64,000 nucleotides of DNA, from NCBI GenBank assembly GCA_029891345.1, contig CM056999.1, positions 30,047,418 to 30,111,417 on the forward strand, in the 5' to 3' direction. The notes under the pieces are model-generated. The model worked only from the letters and a program-made list of their open reading frames with translations, ran no database searches and was not told where the DNA came from. Source of the stretch: Dryococelus australis. Taxonomy: Eukaryota > Arthropoda > Insecta > Phasmatodea > Phasmatidae. Positions 36,850-46,465 of this stretch are shown here, in pieces (position 1 is the first letter of the stretch; each line of letters opens with the position of its first letter). Position numbers and translations under genes: made by a program.

Positions 36850-37700
36850 AATATCTAGATTACAATTTTCTTTTGGAAAAATTACATTTCTTCCATTTTT
36901 AACATAATATTTCGTACAGTAAAATTACAAAATCGGGCATTTCAAATTGCAAATTATTAAACTGGTCTTTTATATCAAAGTTAGAAACTGTTGATACAGT
37001 AGGAACTTCTTTTTCTAAAAAGTGCCAATAATCAAAACTAATGTGTATTTTAGGGTTTTTGTATATTTTTTATTTAATAGCAACGGCTGTGTAGTATTCG
37101 ATAATAGGCTATATAATTTCTAATTTTTGAATAACATTTTTACCTGGATCAGCATAATCTCTCTCAAGCGAGTCATCTTCTTTCTTTTTTTTTTGATAAA
37201 CAAACAATTGTTATGAGATGAATTACGTATAAAGGTAAATTTATAGCCACCTTTCCAATAAACTTCATTGTTATCATGAATAAAACCAAACAGATATCAA
37301 AGAGGATAGAATATTTCATTTGGTTTAACACTATGAGTAGCTTTTACCCTATAATAATCATCAACACTACTTAATTCTAAATAACTTTGTTCATCTGGAG
37401 ATCTTAACAAAGTATGCATCACTGTTGATGTTATTCCTGTATTATAAAAAGCTTAAATAATACGTCCGTGTTTTCAGATTGATACTCTAGAAAACTGAAA
37501 TAGAAAAGTTAGAACAAACATCAATATGATCTGCTTTATCATATATTACCTCACTTCCATCTTTATCTCTCTTTAGTAAACGAAATGGTTAGTAAACATA
37601 AGCATCATTTGGAAAAGAAAATCCCATCGCCTAAAGAATATCAAATTCAATTATATTATTGTAAACATTTAAATTTCCCCTAGTTTGATCTGTTGAGGGA
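36850..37700 (-). pseudogene. probable major capsid (double jelly-roll type) region
   Basis: The minus strand carries GSEVIYDKADHIDVCSNFLF, NTGITSTVMHTLLRSPDEQS, KATHSVKPNEIFYPL, WKGGYKFTFIRNSS and, nearer the end, NGRNVIFPKENCNLDIGN. The string 'DHIDVxxNFLF..xFSRV' then 'NTGITSTVMHTLL' resembles the early part of hexon-like capsid proteins of Polintons and adintoviruses. The call rests on this resemblance and on the element's need for a capsid gene; I cannot run a structure search. Fossil. Confidence 0.55.
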
Positions 37701-38079
37701 AAAGTTTGTCTGTTAAAGATCTCAATAATTTTATAAACTTATTTAGAAGAAAAAAATATATATAAATGAAAAATTCGAAGAACGTTTCTCGACTGAAATC
37801 ACTCATTGAAACATACAGAAATTATAAAAAGCATCACGAGGCAGGGTACGAAAAAAAAAAAAAAGAAAGATATTCCCTTAATTGACGAAATACGAAGAAA
37901 AATTGGTAAAAAAGAAAGAATGTATAAGTGAAAAATAAAAATTCAATATATACATTATTTCCTGTAGCAGCAAAAAAATTAGATTATTCACCAACACCAA
38001 AAAAAAACATCATTTGAAAGAGAATTATTCTCAAAATCTCCTTATTTATAAGAGCACATGGGTTTTGTACCATTGAAAA

Positions 38080-38770
38080 ATTTGACGCAGTAGGCGTCTG
38101 CTTCTGCTATAAATCTCGGAAAAGAAATTTCAGAAAGAATTAATGTTTATAAAAAACAATATGGTTTACGAGGAGATGGGCATAATTTTTACATTGGGGA
38201 TACAAAAGTAATAATGCATGATGATAAACTAATTGTTAAGGATACAGAATATGAATTAACAAGTGCTTTATAATTTGTTAACAAAAATAAACAATCAACT
38301 CTTGAAGGCAAATACACAAATAATGACTATGAAAATTACACAGAAATGATGTTATCAACCAATGCCGCATTTCAAGAAAATAATCCTAATAAAATGGTAG
38401 CTTCGAGTGGAAGTTGAAAGTACAATAAAATCATTAAACCGATTTATGATAATTAAATAAAACCACAATTAAGATCAGTGCCAAACAAACCCAAAAGAAT
38501 GATATCTCCAAGATCTCCTATATCTGGAGAAGGAATAAAAAATACAAATTTTTGCCGAATGAATATATTTGGATGAACGATGCTAGAGAATTAATTAATA
38601 GCTTGTTAGTTATACACGGTGAAAAAAATGTTGGAAAGAAAATTTTTTGCAATCAAAAGTAAACATAATGAATATGATGAGCAATAAATTTTCTAAACTT
38701 GTTGTTAATAATCCCAAAGGAATTCCATATCTTAAAAGAGTTGTAAATGTAATTCCTCATTAATTTTGGA
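38080..38770 (+). pseudogene. Polinton structural-type protein of unknown role
   Basis: Plus-strand text contains YGLRGDGHNFYIGDTKVIMH, KDTEYELTSAL and RMISPRSPISGEG, followed by ARELINSLLVIHGEKNVG. The middle part resembles proteins common next to the PLA2 and core genes in insect Polintons, for which I know no function. Confidence 0.4.
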
Positions 38771-38801
38771 ATTCAGAACATTATTGTAAAGGTTTTATAA
38801 T

Positions 38802-39122
38802 TTGGGCTTTAACAATTTAAATTGGCCTGAAATGCATTTTCCTGGCTATAATTATTGTGGTCCATTTACAAATGAAAGATTAGAAAAAGGTGACACAGGA
38901 ATAAATAAATTAGATGAAGCCTGCAAGCAACTTGACATTGCTTATAGAGATGATACAGATTTAGAATCTAGACATGAAGCTGAGAAAATTTTACGAAAAG
39001 AAGCTAAGGATATTATGCTATATAAAAATATTCCAATAGGTGAAAAAAATTGCTTTGTTGCTGTTGCTTCAAGTATGTTTACAAAAATAAAATTCAGTTG
39101 GGGTATTAAAATTTGTCATTAA
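38802..39122 (+). pseudogene. parvovirus-VP1-like phospholipase A2 domain
   Basis: The plus-strand reading contains FPGYNYCGPFTNERLEKGDT followed by INKLDEACKQLDIAYRDD. The pattern G-P-x-T/N ... N-x-x-D-x-x-C/A-x-x-(H/L)-D-x-x-Y is the calcium loop and active-site helix pattern of the PLA2 domain in parvovirus VP1. PLA2-like proteins of this kind are also known from adintoviruses. In those viruses the enzyme helps particles escape endosomes. The position beside the core-like and protease genes fits a virion protein. Part of a broken element. Confidence 0.8.
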
Positions 39123-39143
39123 TCATATATTTTTTCTATATAA

Positions 39144-39530
39144 ATGAAGATAAAAAATTTAACTTTTGATATAACCATTGATCAATTAAGAAGTTTGGGT
39201 ATAGATAAACTTTTAACAAAAGATCAATATGAGAGAACATATAAAAATTTGAAAGTGGGTAGAGGTTTCTTATTAGCTTTGTCAGTACCAATACTCAAAA
39301 ATTGTTTAAAGAGAACACAGGACGTGGTTTACATCGTGGAGGATTTATACCACTTTTATATGCCATTTTAGGTGCACTTGGTGTTTTAGTTGGTGGAGTC
39401 AGTGCAATTTATAACTCTGTTGAACAAACTAAAAAAAGAAAAAAGAACTAAAGAACAACAGAGATATAATTTAGCAATGGAAAATAAAGCAGGAAGTGGT
39501 TTAGTTACAAAAAAAGAGGACGACCAAAAA
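39144..39530 (+). pseudogene. small basic core-like (adenovirus pX-like) protein region
   Basis: It starts MKIKNLTFDITIDQLRSLGI and is followed by basic and glycine-rich text, then a hydrophobic LYAILGALGVLVGGVSAIYN and a lysine/arginine-rich tail with KKRGRPK. A short hydrophobic Gly/Ala segment with basic flanks is typical of the small virion proteins found beside PLA2 in adintoviruses. Confidence 0.6.
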
Positions 39531-39559
39531 TAATTTGAATGTATCCCCATGATTAAGTA

Positions 39560-39900
39560 TCGATATTTACGAATATGTGAAAAGACTAAATACTAAAATT
39601 GTTATAAATGTTAATATGATTGACGAACTACCAAATAGAATGCTAGAAATTAGTGTGCTGTTGTTAATTTTGACATTTCGACAAATCCTGGTACTCATTG
39701 GGTTTGCTATTTTAAAGAAAACGATGTTTACTATTTTGACTAATTTGGAGGAAATATTTCTACTAATTTAATTAATTACTTCAAAAACAGAAATGTTTAT
39801 TACAATGATAAAAGAATTCCGAACTCTGATTCAGTTATTTGAGAACATCTATGTTTAATAGTATTACTCGTTTTTTCGAATGGTTTTAAGTTTAATGGTA
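39560..39900 (+). pseudogene. adenain-like cysteine protease region
   Basis: Plus-strand text shows NPGTHWVCYFKENDVYYFD, then STNLINYFKNRNVYYNDKRI and HLCLIVLLVFSNGFKFN. The H-W block, the tyrosine-rich Y-Y-F-D block and the later C/H-L-C-L-x-V-L-L block follow the order of adenovirus-type (C5) maturation proteases, which Polintons and adintoviruses carry. Fossil. Confidence 0.75.
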
Positions 39901-39989
39901 TAATTTCCTTGATAGTCAAAGTCAGATGTATTTGTAAAACTATTAATCTTTAAATAAAATCTTTGACATTAATGTTTATGCTTTAAAAA

Positions 39990-40682
39990 CATGTGTAGAT
40001 TCACAATGCAATTCGGGTGTTTCTGCTTTACAAAGTAAACTTAGCACTTGTTTTGATTATACAAAATCTTGTGTTTCTTTTTTAGGATATAGAGTTGTTA
40101 ATATAGATGATCCGAAAGACGATAATGATGCAATCAATAAAATATTTTTAATAAATAAATAGTTTATTATGTTTTAAAAGAAGATATACATTTACGATTC
40201 AGTAATACTATTGCCAATTATATAAAATTGATAAATGATACAAAAAAGATATTTTAAAAAATATGTTTCAAATACACAATACTATTGTTTCGGACTATGC
40301 ACTAAAAACATATGTGAAATCAATATACAATATTATTGTTTCTGCTTTACAAGCTCAACTTAGTAATGTTTTTGTTTATAGAACAGATTATGTTTATATT
40401 CAAAATCGTAGAATTAATAATATGACTGATTCCGTAGATGGAAAAGATTCGGTCAGTAAAATATATCTTGATAAAGAAATAGCTGATAAATTAACCAATT
40501 TTAAGAAATCAGTTCTCAATTATTGTGATACACTTGTTAACACAAAAGTTGAAAAAAGCATACAAGATTTTGATAAAGAATTAGTTATTAAATTGCAAAA
40601 TTTAAACCGTAAAGTTGAAAAATGTAAGGAAGAAAAATCTCATATATTTCATTTATGTGGAAAGTGGAAAAAAAAAAAATAA
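39990..40682 (+). pseudogene. fibre-like protein region with repeated N-x-x-D-P motif
   Basis: Two similar stretches occur: GYRVVNIDDPKDDNDAINK (about 40,090-40,146) and NRRINNMTDSVDGKDSVSK (about 40,407-40,463). This 'R-x-x-N-x-x-D-P-x-D-x-x-D-A-x-x-K' motif is familiar from phage and adintovirus fibre- or spike-like proteins. The segment after it is Lys/Glu-rich and probably coiled-coil (FDKELVIKLQNLNRKVEKC). Function inferred. Confidence 0.5.
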
Positions 40683-40921
40683 TGTTTTTTGCATAGCCAA
40701 TGATGTAAATTTCTTTTCTTTTTAAATGGATTGTACTGTTTATAAAATAATTACTGATAATTTACCTGATGATACTATGGCAGTTATTAAGGGAACTACA
40801 AAAATAGATATCGGTAAGCCTTTTTAAGTTAATAGGGGCGAGTTTTAAACTTTAAAATTAAAAATAAATAAATACTTTAATTGTTTTGTTAACGGAATGT
40901 TGCCTAAGTATTCGTAAAATG

Positions 40922-40924
<3 letters not shown>

Positions 40925-41019
<95 letters not shown>
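40925..41019. repeat. (TA)n microsatellite inside the Polinton
   Basis: About 95 bases of TA between the fibre-like and integrase regions. Confidence 0.93.
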
Positions 41020-41020
<1 letters not shown>

Positions 41021-42010
41021 TATTAAATGGAGACTAATTTGTGTTTGAAGTGCATGAAAGTCACCAACAATAATAATACAAAATATGAAAAGTAAATGTT
41101 CTATATGTAGTTCCAATAAATCAAAATTTAAAAAATGCCCAATGAAAGAGAAGAAATAATCAACAAATTATATAAACCAGCAAGAAGAAATTTTCCAAGA
41201 AGAAAAGTAATTTCGTATGGAATTTATGATTTATGGCAAATTGATCTTGTTGAGATGGATACTGGTAATATAAAGGCATATCACATATAAATAATGGATA
41301 CAAGTATATTATGACTATTATAAATGTTTTTCAAAACATCTATAAAACATAAAACAGTCAAAAATGTAACAAATGCTTTAGAATGTATATTGATAAAAAG
41401 AAAACCACTTCATATACAAAATGATGCTGGTTCAGAATTTTGTAATAAAATATTTAATGACCTTATGCAAAAATATAATATCAATCACTATTCTACATTC
41501 AGCAAACTTAAAGCCAGTATTGTAGAAAAATATAATCATACAATGAAGATTAAAATGTGGAAAAAATTTGCTTTAAATGGCAATTATAAGAGTGCGTAAA
41601 TATATTAAATGATTTCGTAAAAGAATAAAACAATACCAAAAGTAGAACCATTGGTATGAAACCAATTGAAGTTAATAACAAAAAATGAAAAAAATTATGT
41701 CAAATATATATGATTACTGACTGAACCGAAATATAAAGTTGGCGGTATTGTCAGTGTGATAAAAAATAAACGATTTTTTTTAAAATGGTTATACTCCTAA
41801 TCGGAAAACAGAATTATTTACTATTTCGGAGGTTTTAAATTATGGTGTACTCACTTACAAACTGATATATATCATTGGAGAAGAAATAAAAGGCAGTTTT
41901 TATGAATACGGAATTTCGAAAACTAACTATCTTGATGAATATTTGGTTGAAAAAGTTTTAAAAACTAAATGTAATAAAATGTATGTAAAATGGTTAGCTT
42001 TCCAGAATTA
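41020..42010 (+). pseudogene. Polinton integrase region (with chromodomain-like end)
   Basis: Key text: RRNFPRRKVISYGIYDLWQI then DLVEMDT (first catalytic Asp of the DDE core), HIQNDAGSEFCNKIFNDLM (second Asp), and KASIVEKYNHTMKIKMWKKF (catalytic Glu). Toward the end GEEIKGSFYEYE and KCNKMYVKWLAFPE suggest the C-terminal chromodomain common in this family. It inserts the element's DNA into the host genome. Fossil. Confidence 0.88.
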
Positions 42011-42097
42011 AAATAACTCTTGGATTAATAAAACAGATGTTTTGTGAATTTGAAAATTAAATCTAGAAAATATAATATTAAAATAAAAATTAGCTTC

Positions 42098-42570
42098 TTA
42101 CTCAATTCGATTAAGAATATTAATCGCATTAATCAATTGATGTTGAGTATAGTTATTTTTAGAAATTCTAAAATAGTTACAAAGACACACAATGTGACCA
42201 TTCAATGTTTCTTTCACTCTTTGATATAAATGGATAGAATTTGGAATATAAGTAAATCTCAATAATTGTTCACAATTGGGATGTTTATCTTCAATTCTAT
42301 TCAACTGTCTTTGATAATTTTTTTCATTGAGTTCTAATGACATAATAATCATATTTACAACCCTCAACAAATTATTTTAAAAGAACGAAAATTTGATATA
42401 AATTTTTATTTTGTGTTTGTTTCTGGGAGCTATTACATCTAAGGCCATATAAACTGTCTCTCTTAAATTTTCCACACGTTCATCATGTATTCTATTTATA
42501 TCTCGTAAATGGTTAACTTTAATTTCATTAATTTGTATATGCTCTATTTCACCTTGGTATAAATACATTA
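42098..42570 (-). pseudogene. helical Polinton protein, C-terminal side of BRO-like gene
   Basis: Minus-strand text contains EIKVNHLRDINRIHDERVEN and NYQRQLNRIEDKHPNCEQLL, then QLINAINILNRIE. The first part is helical and charged; the second resembles the C-terminal half of BRO-type proteins (viral nucleic-acid-binding). It continues from the BRO-N domain at 42,560-42,880 on the same strand, so it is probably the same gene. Confidence 0.45.
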
Positions 42571-42890
42571 TATCTTTTGAATCTTATATTCGCCATGTTT
42601 TCTAATTGATGAAATAACTTCTTCAAATATCCATGTTTTAAAAACCTTTGCAATTTTACAAAGCGAACTAAAAATAAGTTAATATTAACCTGGCTCACTA
42701 ATATAAACTGCTTTGCCTTTGTTGTAAGAGAGGTGGCATGAATTTTTCATCTCACCTATTTCTGTTAAAAGTTTCTTATATTTAAATGAAATTAATTTTT
42801 TAACATGTCTTTTGGATTAGAATATTCTAAAATTTCACCAAGATCTTTTCCTTTAAACCATGGATTATTTTCCTCAATAATTATAAAAAT
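42560..42890 (-). pseudogene. BRO-N domain region
   Basis: The minus strand reads SSLCKIAKVFKTWIFEEVIS then SIRKHGEYKIQKI (about 42,565-42,665), a textbook match to the BRO-N pattern 'S-x-x-x-A-x-x-F-x-x-W-x-x-x-E-V-x-P-S-I-R-K-x-G-x-Y'. Upstream text (TTKAKQFI, NPKDM, WFKGKDLGEIL) fits the start of the domain. BRO-N is a DNA-binding domain widespread in baculoviruses and other insect DNA viruses and also found in some transposons. Fossil. Confidence 0.8.
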
Positions 42891-43006
42891 TTATTTATCA
42901 TTCTAAATAAGTTTTTTTTTTAATTTATGTCTAGAATTGACTCCATTTTTATATGCGAAATTAGCACAAGTGAAATTTGCGAGTAGTAAATATGTTTTTT
43001 GTAAAG

Positions 43007-43314
43007 AACATAGATTAGATTCATTGATAAATATATCCTTTGGCTGTGTGTTTGAAAGTGTCCCTTTTTTAGGAACACCTTTAAGATTCGAAAATTTATG
43101 TTTGTCGTAATTATCAACAATATAGTTTCATTAACAATTATTGGTTGCATATTTAAAGGGCTGGGCAAATTTCTTCATCTTTATATTTCTATATAATTGT
43201 CTATGATAGGAAATAAAAAAGTAAAGAAAAATAAAATCAATGAATATAGATCAGATTCTTTGATAAATATCGTATTAGATTGCATATTTAAAAGGGGGAG
43301 CAATTCGCTCCTCC
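43007..43314 (-). repeat. duplicated gene-start module with small hairpin
   Basis: Two minus-strand segments share TTTAAATATGCAA followed by text coding IFI-N/K-ES-N/D-L (copies near 43,010-43,165 and 43,236-43,300). The second copy is preceded by a GGGGGAGC-aattc-GCTCCTCC hairpin at 43,294-43,314. It looks like a local duplication of a promoter plus gene start. Confidence 0.5.
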
Positions 43315-43339
43315 TTATATATTCATAAATGGTTTTGTG

Positions 43340-43800
43340 TTTTTCTGTAATTATATAGCTCTTAAGGATTTACGTTTTCTAATTCATTAACAACATCTTT
43401 CACTTTATGTAAAATTTCGTTATATGATTCACACTTTTTACCAAAGAATGAAATGTTATTTTTACCAACTCAAGTCAATTTCATTGTAAATTCATTATAT
43501 TCGCAGAAAGTTTCGTTGGTAAAGAAATACAGTAAACCATTTGTGTATTTAAAAACAGACTCTTACAATATCTGGCAAATGAGGAAATTTCTTGCTAATT
43601 AGGCATTTCTCTTTCATTTGGAAACGACATTCGTCTATTTCAGCATAATATGCCTTATCATAGAAGGAAACAGTTTTTTCCTAATATGAATTAAAACCAG
43701 CATTTATTTCGTATTTATCAATTAATACAAGCAAGCAAAATCCCGTTATTAGGATGATAACTTGGATAATCAACCATATACATTTATCACCAACCAACAG
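43340..43800 (-). pseudogene. Polinton protein of unknown family
   Basis: Minus-strand text includes YPSYHPNNGILLACINKYE, YAEIDECRFQMKEKCLISKK and FPHLPDIVRVC. It is clearly old coding sequence, but I do not recognise the family. It lies directly downstream of the metalloproteinase-like region and could belong to the same or a separate gene. Confidence 0.35.
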
Positions 43801-43929
43801 AACTAACCCACCCAAAGCTTTTTAGTATATTAAAAAATTGAAATCATTTGGTAAAATGTGAACCATTCTGTTATCAAAAATGGTTTGTTAATTATTTTGT
43901 TTTCATTTTACAAGACTATTTTTTTTATT

Positions 43930-44400
43930 CGAAAAAAAAATGCATGTCCTAGTACACTACCATATGGAAAAAATTTAGTCTGACAAACTCCTAGTAATCT
44001 CTATCTATGTTGACCTCCTTTCTAAGATATAAGTATGTCTGGAAATTCCATGTCATAAGCAAATTTCAAATCTGTGTGTTTTTGCCAAATGTTAAAAGCC
44101 TCTTCAGCTAATTTTGTAATTGATTTATTTGAATATGCAAAATTCCATTTAGATATTTTTTATTCAATTTGTTGGTTGTTGAGTAGCTGCCGAGTACATT
44201 GCCTTCAACAGCACATCTTGGCTTATTGATTAAATTAATCATTTCTTCATCGAGTTTACCATCAATTAAAGGAATGTTATGATATTCTTCAAATATTCTT
44301 AAAGGATTTTCGAACTTTTCAGTACAAATTTTTTAAAGTGAAGTTCCATCACCCTTTAGATATCCATATTCATTAAAAAATATGGCAACATATTCTGTTT
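43930..44400 (-). pseudogene. matrix-metalloproteinase-like region (propeptide and start of catalytic domain)
   Basis: Minus-strand text runs FFNEYGYLKGDG, ENPLRIFEEYHNIPLIDGKL, DEEMINLINKPRCAVEGNVL, then KWNFAYSNKSITKLAEEAFN with IWQKHTDLKFAYDMEFPDIL and later FPYGSVLGHAFFF. This matches a matrix metalloproteinase block by block. First comes the propeptide ('YL.. .GYL', 'A-I-x-x-F-Q-x-x-x-x-L-P-V-T-G-x-L-D'), then the cysteine switch P-R-C-G-V, the first catalytic strand and helix ('A-F-x-x-W-x-x-x-T-x-L-x-F ... x-D-I-x-I'), and the G-x-L-G/A-H-A-F-F-P block. It sits on the same strand as BRO-N, ATPase and polymerase, well inside both terminal repeats. MMPs cleave extracellular matrix and basement membrane; some granuloviruses carry one. 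Fossil. Confidence 0.8.
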
Positions 44401-44719
44401 GATTTTCTTTTTTGGACAGCACAAAATTAATTCTTGTGATAGTGAGAATGATTATGTAAACAAACCTTCATTTTTATACAAAAAATTTTAACAGGACAAA
44501 GAAATCTTTCAAAATTTAAATATTCAAAGGTCAATTGAATTAACCCCAATCAACATTAAAAAAATTACAAAATGTTTACAGACAAGTTAATGTCACGCTG
44601 AGGACCTGTTTATTTTTTGGGTTTACAGATATTTCTATTGTGCCATGGGATCCAATTTTTCTGGCCTTTTTTAGCTCCTACAAAACTCCATTATAGAGCT
44701 TCCCCACTTCACCACCGGC

Positions 44720-45200
44720 CGGCCATTATTTTTTATATATTTTTTTAGTGGTGAAGTGGAGAAGTTCAAATATATATTTTTTATTTCTAGTACTCACCAT
44801 ACTATGTGGCACCTTACACCATACGGGGAATACACCTTTAATTTTTACATCTGCTGCTCATATATTTATATATGAGCACAAGCAAGTGAAGTATTTTAGC
44901 TCAAATTTGGAATGACGACGCAGAGCATGCTTTACAATTGCTATTTTTCCTGTAGCCAGTAGACAGTGTGGCCATCGGCGAAGTAGATAAAGAATTGTCG
45001 TATACAGTTAAGACAGAGTTAGAATAAAAAATCACCAATAATTTCTCTGTACTTCTCATTATTCATTTTTCTATTGAAATCTAAAGTGATAAAACCATAT
45101 GCTTGATTCTAACAGTTTGAACAGATCTCTTTAAATGTCTCATAAGTCCTATCCCCACTGACTCAATCATTATAAATGTGTTTTAAGTCCACGCCACCTT
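44720..45200. other. Polinton internal stretch without clear gene
   Basis: Between the metalloproteinase-like and ATPase regions. Contains GC-richer segments such as CACCACCGGCCGGCC near 44,710 that differ in composition from the rest of the element and could be a small insertion. No gene recognised. Confidence 0.35.
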
Positions 45201-45695
45201 CTCTAAATAACATTGAAAGTTCATGTTGTCTCTCACCGATTGCTTGGGCACTTTCGAATATGTTTGTGACAAATAAAATATATCAATATTGTTGTGCCAT
45301 CCTCTAGTGAAATATTTACAAATAACATCCTGATTTTCTCAAATGACATCATCAAATATAACTAGAAACTCTTTTCACATTGATATGAGGGAATTATTTC
45401 ATCATTGTTATTTTAAAAATATGCCAATTTTTTATTAAACTTGTTGGCTATCACATCAAAATCATTTTGTAGCTGAATATATTTGGGTTAGTTTATACTT
45501 TTTGAAAAAACATGGGATTTATTAAAATTTATCATCCCATCTTACAATAAAATGTATCATCCAGTTGTTTTTCCACAATTGCTCAGACCAACTATAATTG
45601 CTCTTATATTGCCAGGCAGTAATTCGCCAATCTTTTTTTTCTTCGCATCTCCTTCGGAAATTAAAACACCAACACCCCAATCAACTTTTTTCATC
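45150..45695 (-). pseudogene. packaging ATPase (FtsK/HerA type) region
   Basis: The minus strand reads GELLPGNIRAIIVGLSNCGK followed by TT: a Walker A motif G-x-S-N-C-G-K-T-T, as in Polinton and adenovirus-like genome-packaging ATPases. Further on, NNNDEIIPS and text for 'FDDV', a Walker B-like block, and 'GRHNN-DIFY' fit the same family. It would pump DNA into the capsid. Fossil. Confidence 0.85.
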
Positions 45696-45829
45696 TAATA
45701 AGAAAATTTTTGATTAATAAATGGACAGTAAAATATTTAAGTTAACAAATAATAGTTCTGTACTAAAGAATTAACTTTACTATGATATAATTCACCAAGA
45801 TAAATAACTTGCTTGAATATTTTTCAATG

Positions 45830-46465
45830 GAAATTTTTATCTCCTAATATAGACAATAATACTATAATGACAATTGAAAAATTAAGTGCAGTCATTGGGA
45901 AAAAATTAAGTTATAACCATTCCAAGAAGCCAATGTGATATTGAATCATAAAAAACAAATTATAAGTTCAACTGAACATTTTTCAACTAGTAAAATCGAA
46001 TTAACAACATACAGTATGAAAAACAGAATATTTATTAAATCTATTTTTGATATTAAATTTGACCACCGACTATCTGATAATTTTGGTTTTGAGAGAAATA
46101 TGGCTATTGAAAAAGAGAAAGTTGTCATTGTTACTAAGTTACCTAATTTTGACCTATTTAAAAAGATAAATGTTTATTGTAATTTAGCATATGGGATGTT
46201 TATAAAATATGATTAATCTAATAATTTAGAAACAGGCATTATTGATAGTTTTCCACCAAAATGATGTTTCGTTTTAGAGATTATATTTTCACAGGCCATC
46301 ATAACCAATTTTTATAGAAAAAATAATTAATGGTTTAATTAGATTGTTTTAGAAATCAGTGACGAAAATGGTAAACTAATTGATTTTGATGGTTCTGATA
46401 TTGATATTGTTTTGGAAATTAAAGATGTTAAAAATAAAATATATAAGTATTATACTATAAAATAA
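45830..46465 (+). pseudogene. probable penton-like minor capsid region
   Basis: Plus-strand text contains INVYCNLAYGMFIKYD, GIIDSFPP and LEISDENGKLIDFDGSDIDI followed by VLEIKDV. The ending 'V-D-x-N-G-x-L-I-D-F-x-G-x-x-I-x-I-x-L-x-L/I-K' is a conserved end of a Polinton/adintovirus protein thought to be the penton-type minor capsid protein. The role is from family knowledge as I recall it; the match itself is clear. Confidence 0.6.
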
